Of a stretch of 64,000 nt of DNA, positions 55,501-64,000 are shown piece by piece (within the stretch, counting starts at the first letter, position 1; each line of letters opens with the position of its first letter). Source of the DNA: Posidonia oceanica (taxonomy: Eukaryota > Streptophyta > Magnoliopsida > Alismatales > Posidoniaceae). The notes under the pieces are model-generated. The model saw only the letters and a list, made by a program, of their open reading frames with translations, had not been told where the DNA came from and made no database searches. The translations under genes were made by a program, and so were the position numbers. The DNA is taken from contig JAZBRS010000050.1 of assembly GCA_037176725.1 (NCBI GenBank), positions 19,734,001 to 19,798,000 on the forward strand, read 5' to 3'.

Positions 55501-57160
55501 GCCAATCATCAAGCTTTTAAGATTCGTCAAGCTTTTATCATTCGTTGACTATCACTAAACAAATGCTTTCTCTCTGTCTTGATGTAGAATCAACGAACAG
55601 CATGATACTCACCAAAATACTGTTAATCAACTACAAGTCAATGAATTGTATTTGTTATATTTAAATTCGCCCATGCAATATGATTGGGTCATGATACCAT
55701 TTTTTCCATGCATAAGCTACATATACAATTCTCAACAATCGATCTATATTGGGCAGATGGCACACTTGAAAAGAAAAGGCACGTGAATATTGACCTTTAA
55801 TCATTATCCAACTTTAATTTGCAGCTCACTATCCATGATTTAGTGCACATAAAAATGTTTTGCAGCATCTTGCCATAACACAGAAGCGTTTCATGCTCAT
55901 CTTCAATCAACACATTAGATTTCTGACCTCAGATTTAAGATCTTTGATTTGACATTTCACAGAAAACAAGCACAAAAACAAGGGAAATTTTCAACTAAAA
56001 ATTGCAAAGCCTAAAGCTGCAAGAGAAAAGTTTCTAGGTGAAAATCATTAAAAAAAATAGTCAAGAAAAGAAATGACTAGGAGTGGAAGTGAGGACATCT
56101 TGGTTGGCAGGTGCCTGCCCCACCTTTGAAAATCCTGCTTTATTTCCATCTATTGCAGTCTCTTTACACTACCCTTCTCCCGTTATGGGTTCAGTCTCAG
56201 TCTATTTTAGTATTTTTATTTGTGTTCCATGTGGGCAACCATTAAATTGGAAATTATTTGAGCTGTGCACATGTTGAGAAGATGCTTCCCTGTTGCATGT
56301 TGAAGATTGCCTGATGCACTGATGATTACAGGCACCAACTTTTATCATCATATTTCTGTGTTGTACCAACGTAGAAATATTTTTTAGAGACTAATGCCCA
56401 TGATTAACCATGTATATTACTTTCTTAGATCACATATATCATCTATAGTTTATATACACTTCTTTTTTCAAAATACATAGCGTAATCCAGTCACTGAGAC
56501 CCATTACATGGTTAAACTTGCACTTGATAAGTGGTAACACCTCCATAAATATTAGATTAGGTAATAATTATGGAAAAAAGAACGCAACTTCGAGGAGAAG
56601 AGGAAGAAGATATGTGGTATTATGGAGGCAGTTGTAGTTTGGGTGAAGTCATGAAGTAGACTGTACAGAATCCGATTATAAAGTAATGCCACAAGTTTTT
56701 TATTTTAATAATAAATAATGACAAAAGATTGATGGGAGGATAATGACACTAGATTGATGGGATTAGTTGCCGACCATAGAAAAATGTGTCCTACACAGAA
56801 AATCGTGATCTGGCTTGCTTGAGAGAATCTGATGCAGAATTGCATACTATTATTGCTGCTTTGTCTTTCGAATGTTAACCATCCAAACCAAATGATAATA
56901 CTGATTTACTATTCAAATTTTCGAAAATTCCGGTATACCACTGATCTCTTTCTTTTTTAATATACGTTTGCCATCACTATCATGTCTTGCATTAAAACCT
57001 AACTATGGTGAGTTAGAAATCCAACTTAAGTATAGAAAAAGACTAACCTACCCCCACAGACATAATCCCTTCCCACAGTCTCCCTTCTATCTCCTGCCAA
57101 ATCCAAAATACCCAAATCCTTCATCTCAGGAGCGGAAAACCCTAACCGCCATTGATCACT
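55501..57160. other. Intergenic DNA upstream of the MULE
   Basis: No gene is recognised. 56080-56277 is open on the plus strand (64 residues) without a recognisable motif. The stretch from about 57060 to 57250 looks like a leader ending in a donor-like AAGATCCGTAAGTG at 57240, which could be a first exon of the transposase gene. Confidence 0.4.
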
Positions 57161-57659
57161 AATCGAGAAGCAAACAACAACAACAAGTACCAAAGGATGA
57201 AGACCTATTTCTAAAGGAATGTTGAAACGTCTGGTGGAGCAAGATCCGTAAGTGCTTCTCTCCTCTCTCTCTCTCTTTTTTTTTAAATAGGGGTTTTCAT
57301 TCCATTCTTTTGTTTCCCAAATCTATAAGTGGTTCTAGGTTTTGATATTGATTAATAGATGATTGGTAGGGTTTGGATGAACTATTTTTTGAACATGCTA
57401 GGGCTTTGATCATTTTAATGTCTAGGGTTTATGATACAATCTCAATTTATTCGTTAGGACTCTGTTCTCAATTTATTCGTTAGGACTCTGTTCTCAATTT
57501 ATCCGTTCATATGGTATTATCAATATAAGTTTTGATTTTAATTGATTGTAGTTGCATTATCTATATGATTTTTGTGTGTTTTTGTTGATTTTGTGTTATG
57601 ATCATAGTTGTCGTTGAAATACATGTAGTTGTTCTTGAGATGCAATTTTTCTTAATTTG

Positions 57660-60101
57660 TATGTTATACTGTTAAATTCAAGTTTGAGAATTGGGAAGAT
57701 TATTTTGTTTTGAGGTTTCATTATGGTGGGTATTGGAAAGTGACTAAGAATCTAAGAATAATTGTGCCCAAGTTATTTAAGAAGAGAAGTTACATTTTAA
57801 ACAAATTTTAAGGGTCAATAGATGTGCTTATGAAGGCAGTTGAAGAGTTGATATCATGGGAACCTAATGAAGAGGTTATTCTGACATATAAGATGCCAGA
57901 TGTATTGCCTAAAATGTATCATATTTTGAGAGATGATCAAGATGTAATAGACATACTTGATCATTCTAATCATGCAAAAATTTTGGACATCTACATTTCC
58001 ACTTAGATTCTTGGAGGTAATCCAGAAGGAGGTGTAAGAAGTCCTAAACTACCCATTAAGAGGAGAGCCCAAACTAGTAGAAGAAAGAGAAAGGAGCTTG
58101 TATTTGAAGATGAGATTGTGGATAGTGGGAGAGAGGTAGTGATTGATGAAGAACTAGGAGTGAAAGAGACTAAGGTAGATGATGAGCAGGTACCTCTGCC
58201 TAAGGAACTTGGAGTAAATGAGACTGAGATAGATGCTGATTGGAGAACAAAATGAAGAGGATTATCATGATAACAATGATGTGGAAGAGAATGAAGAGGA
58301 TTCTGAAGATAATTATGATGTGGAAGTGGAGCTAGAAGATGACTTTGGAGGTTCTAATGAAGACGAGTATCGGAAGACCAAGAAATGAGTGGGGATGACT
58401 CTGCTTATGTTCTTTTTGATAGTGACTACCATAGTATTGGGAGTAGTAATGAAGACAATGATTTTGAAAATGTAATGGTAGATAATCAACCAGTAGTTGT
58501 TGTCAACATTCCTGGAAGTTCAAATATCTCAGAGGATATGAAATTTGAGAATAAGTAGAAATTCAAAGATGCATTACACCAATACTCTATCATCCATGAA
58601 GCTAGTTTGAAATATGAAAAAAGTGACCCAAAGAGGGTGAGAGTTGTGTGTGTTGACCATAAATGTAAGTGGAGAATCCATGCATCTAGGTTGGCAGATG
58701 GTGTGACGTTTCAAGTTAAAGTGTTTAAGGAACTACACACTTGTGCCTCTGTAAACAAACTTAGCAATACCCTGGTTACACAATATTGGGTTGCAGAGAG
58801 ATGCATACCTTGGCTCAAAAGTGATTCACTTCTTTCTATTAAGTCAATAATTCAAAGATTAGTTGAAGAATATCATGTTAACCTTCCATATCAAAGAGTT
58901 AGAAGAGGCAAGGAGATAGCCTTGAGAAGAATTCATGGTACATGGGAGGATGTATATGGTTTAGTTCCTCATTTCACAACTGAATTATTGGATAGAAATC
59001 TTGAAAGTGTGGTGCACTATGACTACTCCAACACATATACATTCAAGAGCTTTTTCATGTGTCTACATGGGTGTGAAGGTTTTCTTCAAGGTTGTAGGAA
59101 GCTTATAGGATTAGATGGTTGCCACTTTAAATCAAGGCACCAAGGTGTTTTGCTTGCAATTGCTGGCATTGATGGAAATAATGGATATTTCCAATAGCAC
59201 AAGCTGTAGTTGAGATAAAAAGTGAGGACTACTGGACATGGTTCCTATTGATGTTGAAGGTAGCTATTGGCAATGTAGATGGTTTGATAATTATATCAAA
59301 CAGATGTAAAGGGTTGAAAAATGTAGTGGAGAATGTGTACCTAACAGTTGAACATAGATGTTGTATGAGACACCTTTACAAGAACTTCAAGATAAATTTC
59401 CCTGGTGAGTCTTTGGAGAAAATGGTGTGGGCTGCTACTAGAGCTTAAACTGAAGAGGAATTCAATGAACAAATGGTTCAAATGAAAGAAGTATGTCTGG
59501 GAGAACATGATTATATGCTCAATGCCATTGATGGTGGTTATCTATGGAGTAGAAGTATGTTTGGAGAAACTGTTAAGTGCCATTATTTAAACAACAACTT
59601 ATCTAAATCTTTTAATTCTTTTATAAGTGAAGAAAGGTGGAGACCTATTATAGAATGTCTTGATTTGATGAGACAGAAGATTATGAGGCACATGCTTTTG
59701 AGGAAGAGAAAGGCAACTGTGTGGGATGATATTCTGGTACCATATGCAAGAAAATACATTGTCAAACATAGTAGAGGGCTAGGAGGATATCAAGTGACTA
59801 GGTCTTCCCATTTCATTGTTGAAGTTGTTGGTCCAGATGATTGATGTGTGGTTCATCTTTTTTAAAAGACTTGCACTTGTAAGGTTTGGCAAGTATATGG
59901 TTTACCATGTGTGCATGCATGTGCTTTCATTGGGACTTTGAGAGGAGTTAAGTGGGAGAATTATGTAGATCCATGCTTCACTGTGGAAATGTATAGGAAG
60001 GCATACAACATAGGCATCAACCCCATGCCTAACAAGAAGAAGTGGAAAAAAACTGATTTGACTTACATCATCAAACAATCTACTATGAAGAAGTTGATTG
60101 G
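57660..60101 (+). pseudogene. Decayed MULE (MuDR-type) transposase, N-terminal and core
   Basis: An N-terminal PB1-like segment (LRFHYGGYWK, 57710) is followed by an acidic linker and a MuDR DNA-binding domain (KFKDALHQYS to CKWRIHASRL, 58560-58690). The transposase core has LIGLDGCHFKSRHQGVLLA with the first catalytic Asp (59110) and IIISNRCKG at 59290, where the usual Asp is Asn. A SWIM zinc finger CTCKVWQVYGLPCVHAC follows at about 59870. Damage includes stops near 58557, 59446 and 59841 and a one-base loss near 59190. The function would be cut-and-paste transposition. The frame is cut at 60101 by repeat D2 and its end lies beyond 61500. Confidence 0.88.
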
Positions 60102-61480
60102 TGTAAATATCCCGTTTTGGCATCTCTTAGAAAACTTTTGGTTTCGATTACCTTTAGATACGCCGTTAGGTTCATGCCACTCTCATTCCCCCTTGACACT
60201 CGAACACGTCAGATTTCACTATTAGACTTCTCTCTGAGCCTTCAAGACTATAAGGGTATTTTTGTTATTTCATATCTATCTCGCGAAATATCAATCTTAT
60301 CTCTCTAGATACCTTGGAAAGATCATTGCAACAGAATACTCAAACGATATTCAAATTTGTTGAAATTTTACAGGCCATTTTCTTACATCTTACAGTTTAG
60401 TTTTGGAAATTTTCGTCTTATTTGGACTATGTGGGTGTTATACACAAGGAAGTCTTCATCCAACATAAGACGTAGACATTACTGCGTCCAACACTCTGGT
60501 TGATACCTTGCAAAGATCATTGCAGTAAAGTGCTCAAATTGTCTCCAAATTTGATGAAATTTTACTGAAAGCTTCCTTACATCCTAAACTTCAATGTCTA
60601 AGAGTTTCAAATCATTTAGACGCCACATTTCATGCGTCCAATGATACCTCCTAGAGATCCTTCTAGTAGAGCATTCAAACGACCTCTAAATTTGGTAAAA
60701 TTTTATAAGAATGTTCCTCATATCCCGTAGTACAATCTTAGAAAGTTTGAGCATTTTTCATTAAACACCCTATAAGAAGCGTCTAATGTTGGACCCATCT
60801 TTGTCTACGTCCAATGCTTAGCAGCTATGGCCTTCTACGCACAATGAACTTTTCATTTTATCTTTTTGGAAATTTTTCAAATTTAAATCTAATCCTACTT
60901 TGGTAAGTACCTAGTCACCTTAACCTTTGGGGAAGGAGGTCTAGACAGGACGCAATTTGGATAATTCGCACATTTTGAATTAGAGAGAGAGTCACCTTGT
61001 GCCAAAGAGAGTGTAATTCATCGACCCTCTGTCGTAACGCCAGCCATTTTCAACATATTTCTCTTCTCTCCTTTCTTTCATCGACATCATTTGTGAAGGG
61101 AGTTCTTTTTTATATTATTTTAATTGTTAATTTTCTCATGCATATGTAGTAATCTCATTGCATTAGAATAAACCGGAGGATAACCCTCAGGTAAATATTA
61201 TTTCATGTTATTTATTTTTCATATTTATTCCTGTTTTGATCAGGATGCTACACTCACTAACCCATTTTTCATTTGATTTGCTCATTTTGTTTTGAAGGAA
61301 AGAAAGAACAAGAAGTTCATGTACGCAGGAACTTTCAACTAATGTCTGTGTTGTGTTAAATAAGCAAAGGACCCACCACATCCACAAACCTCCCCAAAGG
61401 CATCTCAAGAGATAGCATCAAGCAAACCAAGAGTAACGATCACAACCGACACCGACATACATAGAGCATAGGAGTCGAGT
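60102..61480 (+). mobile_element. LTR-like repeat D, copy 2, inserted in the MULE
   Basis: It begins TGTAAATATCCCG at 60102, in the middle of the MULE frame. 60300-60720 has three related segments beginning GATACCT and AAGATC or GAGATC (about 60308, 60503, 60640), each followed by a GAAATTTTAC or AAAATTTTAT block. Sequence from 61155 matches 38299 onward. The right boundary is not sharp: similarity to copy 1 ends near 61480 and MULE coding resumes by about 61520. No coding sequence is seen. It is probably an LTR or a small non-autonomous element. Confidence 0.6.
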
Positions 61481-61519
61481 GAGTAAAAGAGTGTGAAACA
61501 TACCCTGAAAGTCCATATC

Positions 61520-61664
61520 CACAATTGACAGACCTAAGAAAACAAGGATAAAGAGCTAGGCTGAAGATTCAAAGAAGAATGTTGTGAAGAAGCAATATAG
61601 ATGCAGAAATTGCAAGATGTATAGCCATAAAGCAAAAGAATGTCTAAGGCCCAATGTGACTTAG
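61520..61664 (+). pseudogene. C-terminal zinc knuckle of the interrupted MULE transposase
   Basis: A basic stretch (RPKKTRIK) is followed by KKQYRCRNCKMYSHKAKEC, a perfect CCHC knuckle with spacing C2C4H4C, and a stop at 61662-61664. Plant MuDR transposases end with GRPKK-type basic sequence and this knuckle after the SWIM domain. The piece therefore continues the gene broken at 60101. One stop lies in the basic stretch (near 61549). Confidence 0.8.
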
Positions 61665-62108
61665 CACACACTAGGTAATGCTTATAAGTATTTGAAATTA
61701 TTTGATTTTATATATTTATCTTCTATTTAACTTATGACATGATACTTTATGTGTAGTGCTCACCTAAGTGGACCAAAGCCAAAGAACAAAGGTGACAGAC
61801 CAAGGAAAATGGAATCAGATAGAGCAAGCCATGGCAATAGAAGGGCGACTAGAGATTCAAGAATTCCAATGTTGAATGGTGTCTTTGAATGGCCAAGTAG
61901 TCTACCAACAGAGCCCATAACTTCAGTAAGAGGAAAGAAAATGCAAGCAAGGAAGACGGTCATGACCATGAGTGACAACTTAATGCAGTCCCAATAAGCC
62001 TCAAGTAGAGCCCAACCATCCCAAGAACATTCCATGAAGGTCATTTCTGCAGTTGGAGACCTACATGGGCCTTCATCATTGGAAGTCACTCCAGGGATTT
62101 GCATTGAA
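61665..62108 (+). other. Possible 3' exon and flank of the MULE
   Basis: A GTAATG donor-like sequence near 61675 and a TGTGTAG acceptor-like sequence near 61757 frame an intron-like gap. The following frame to 61997 is basic (KPKNKGDRPRKMESD). It may be the transposase tail. The MULE terminal inverted repeat was not found. Confidence 0.35.
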
Positions 62109-62137
62109 CACTACTAGACATTCTACATTTTGTGAAG

Positions 62138-62290
62138 ACACCTAGCGAGGAAATTGCGAGGAAAAGTCCTCACAATATTTTAGTGAGGACAAATAACGAG
62201 GAAACAACGAGGATATTTCCTCGCAAGATTATAACGATGACATATCCTCGCTAAGTCCTCGCTAAACTGAGAAAATTGTTCTCGCACGAG
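62138..62290. repeat. CACTA subterminal repeats, inverted CGAGGA words
   Basis: About ten occurrences of CGAGGA/GTGAGGA and TCCTCG/TCCTCAC are packed in 150 bp. Neighbouring copies face each other and could form hairpins, for example GAGGATATTTCCTC near 62210. Confidence 0.75.
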
Positions 62291-62626
62291 GCCTTTGTCC
62301 TTTTTTTCTTTTGTTACTTTCCCAGTCCTCCCCGAATCCCTTGACATATTCCCAAACCGATGAAACCAAACCCTCCTCCCTTCTTCTTCCTTCCCTTCCT
62401 CCAAAAACACCACCTAAACCCTACCTCCCTTCATCTTCCTCCCCTTCCTTCAAGTCCACCATCGAAACCATTTCGCCCTTCTTCTTCTTCTTCTTCCCCT
62501 CCTTCTTTTTCTTATTCTTCTTCTTCAGATCTCAATCCTCTTTGCGCTAGATGACTCCTCTGCTCCTTCGATGGTGTTCCATGTGAGCGTCTCCTCCTCC
62601 CTCTCCCTCGCCACGCTTCCACCGGC

Positions 62627-62877
62627 TCGACCCTGCCGACCACCTCGTCTCCGGACCGGGTCAAGTGGGACTACCGCGGCTAGAGGAGGATCATCCCCCT
62701 CGGACAGTGACTCCCAAAGATCGCCGTCGACACCTATGTCGCCCTGAACGTCATGCTCGCTGGCCAGGTGACGATCTAGGATGGGTCGTCCGTGTTGAAT
62801 GGGTGCATGCTCAGAGGCGATCTCAACAAGAACACGATCGGGTTCTGCTCGAAAGTGCAAGACTTCAAAATCTAAGG
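62627..62877 (+). pseudogene. Captured gamma-carbonic-anhydrase-like gene fragment
   Basis: The frame from 62654 reads DRVKWDYRG, then RRIIPLG, LPKIAVDTYVALNVMLAGQV, DGSSV-NGCMLRGDLNKN and IGFCSKVQ. This is the N-terminal start of the left-handed beta-helix of plant gamma-CA-like proteins (mitochondrial complex I, extra membrane arm). Three stops interrupt it at 62681-62683, 62699-62701 and 62774-62776. Each fits one C-to-T or G-to-A change at a conserved Gln or Trp codon. A donor-like GTGAGC follows at 62875. The rest of the gene and its active-site histidines are absent. It is most likely a transduplicated fragment inside the CACTA element. Confidence 0.8.
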
Positions 62878-63606
62878 TGAGCAATTATTTTGCGTTTTAG
62901 TTTGAAGCTTTTGTCTCCTAAAAGAAACTCATAAATTTGTGACTAACTTTTAAGGTGCTTCACAAGCTCAGGATATTGTTTCATTTATGTACAATTGAAG
63001 CTATCGTATTAATCATTATTCCAATGATTAAAACAATTGTCATACATATCACCTTGCTGACTGGTTGAATATTTACTATTGTGATCTTTTATGTCACTGT
63101 CGTTATTGATTTCTATCTTTGTTTTTCTGAAAGTGAATCTTTCTGTATATTATTTGTCAGTCATTCTGTTATGAAGTTTATATGTATATTGTCATCAAGT
63201 ACATAACTATGTAATAGCTTGAACACTTTCTTTGTCTTATCAATTTTATAGGCTGAACAAGATAATATTGTGGTTGTGAAAAGAACTTCAAGTCAGCCTG
63301 ACTTAAAGGTAATGAAAGAGGCAAGTTAATTTTAAATTGCTGCGAGGTTATGACTATTTCTCTAAGCCTGTGACGTGTATTGTTATTTTGATTATTTATG
63401 GAGTCCGTTTGATGATAGTTAGTCTTGTTCAATAAGGTATATTGCAAATTACCATTCCATCAAATTATCTTGCTTTCTTTAGTAAATCAAGTCTCTCCTT
63501 TTTTCTTTTCTGATCATCGAATCTTGACTCGTTTTTTTACGAGATTCATCCTCAAACCAATATGACAATGTATATACATCATACTTTTGTATAATTATGT
63601 TCAAGA
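62878..63606 (+). other. CACTA interior, intron-like, with a possible small exon
   Basis: AT-rich sequence follows the gene fragment. 63252-63309 is framed by TTTATAG and GTAATG and reads AEQDNIVVVKRTSSQPDLK without a stop, so it could be another captured exon. I cannot assign it. Confidence 0.3.
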
Positions 63607-63905
63607 ATTTCTATGTTCTATAAGGAGAAAAATAATCTGAATGCATTTTTCTGTTTCTGTGACCTTGGGCAACATTATGTAACTTGGCAGTAACACTTAC
63701 CACTTCTATTATAATTCTATTAGATGAGTACAATATCGTTGCATCAATAAAAATGATAGAAGCAAATCTAAAATTCATATCCACAAAATTATTTTAAATG
63801 TTCATTCTTTGTTACTTTCTGTGTTCTATAGGGAGAAGAATAATTTGAATATATTTTTCTGTTTCTGTGATCTCAGGCAACATTATGCAACTTGGCATTA
63901 TAAGC
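63607..63905 (+). repeat. Direct repeat of about 90 bp, 210 bp apart
   Basis: 63607-63700 and 63817-63905 share TGTTCTATA-GGAGAA-AATAAT, TTTTTCTGTTTCTGTGA and CAACATTATG-AACTTGGCA. A tandem duplication of about 210 bp explains the spacing. Confidence 0.7.
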
Positions 63906-64000
63906 TTCTGATTCATCTCCCAACTACTTTGAGGATAGTATTTGATGTATTTTATGATAAGTATTTAATGTTATTTACAAACCAAGTATGATAATCAATA

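Larger units (their letters stand above)
62109..64000 (+). mobile_element. Left end of a CACTA transposon
   Basis: CACTACTAGACA at 62109 is the terminal inverted repeat type of CACTA elements. 62138-62275 carries many copies of CGAGGA and its complement TCCTCG in both orientations, the usual subterminal repeats. The trinucleotide GAA precedes it, but the right end is outside the window, so the 3-bp duplication cannot be checked. Inside is a captured host gene fragment. No transposase is seen in this window. Confidence 0.75.

Overview
This window is transposon-dense nuclear DNA from a flowering plant. The evidence is plant-type LTR retrotransposons (Tat/Ogre-like and Tekay/Del-like Ty3-gypsy, and a TRIM), a Mutator-like (MULE) transposase, a CACTA terminus, intron-like genes and very low coding density. 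I cannot name the species. I found no intact host gene, no rRNA or tRNA gene and no CRISPR array. The only host-derived coding sequence I recognise is a decayed fragment of a gamma-carbonic-anhydrase-like gene inside the CACTA element.

Layout. 1-5795: 3' part of a minus-strand Tat/Ogre-like element (A). It has a partial LTR and several tandem arrays and is truncated on its 5' side. 5811-6532: small tandem repeats and spacer. 6533-30585: a structurally complete 24-kb plus-strand Tat/Ogre-like element (B). It has two LTRs of about 6 kb, a CAATG target-site duplication and a tRNA-type primer binding site. It encodes a gag-protease reading frame broken by in-frame stops and a separate ORF1-like/plant-mobile-domain protein. 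I see no reverse transcriptase, RNase H or integrase, so B is a giant non-autonomous element. 31212-38640: a decayed minus-strand Tekay/Del chromovirus (C) with gag-pol remnants, lodged in an LTR-like repeat (D1) and damaged by a deletion at one end. 38641-42250: mostly non-coding. 42250-55500: a mosaic of a duplicated roughly 200-bp tandem repeat, a solo Tat-like LTR (E) containing a palindromic TRIM, and two Tekay-like solo LTRs. 57160-62000: a decayed MULE transposase split by a second copy of repeat D (D2). 62109-64000: the left end of a CACTA transposon.

Most interesting signal. Elements A and B have different primary sequences in their 3' non-coding regions, but both regions are built from tandem short stem-loops. 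Several repeat families there encode hairpins whose two arms change together (GATA/TATC, GACA/TGTC, GATAAG/CTTATC and GATGA/TCATC in B; CGCC/GGCG and CGCT/AGCG in A). Both elements also share a long hairpin that encloses the polypurine tract and pairs internal sequence with the first bases of the 3' LTR. This looks like a conserved RNA or DNA architecture of the element family. Its role is not known to me.

All homologies, boundaries and alignments were made by eye. No database search, alignment or folding program was run.
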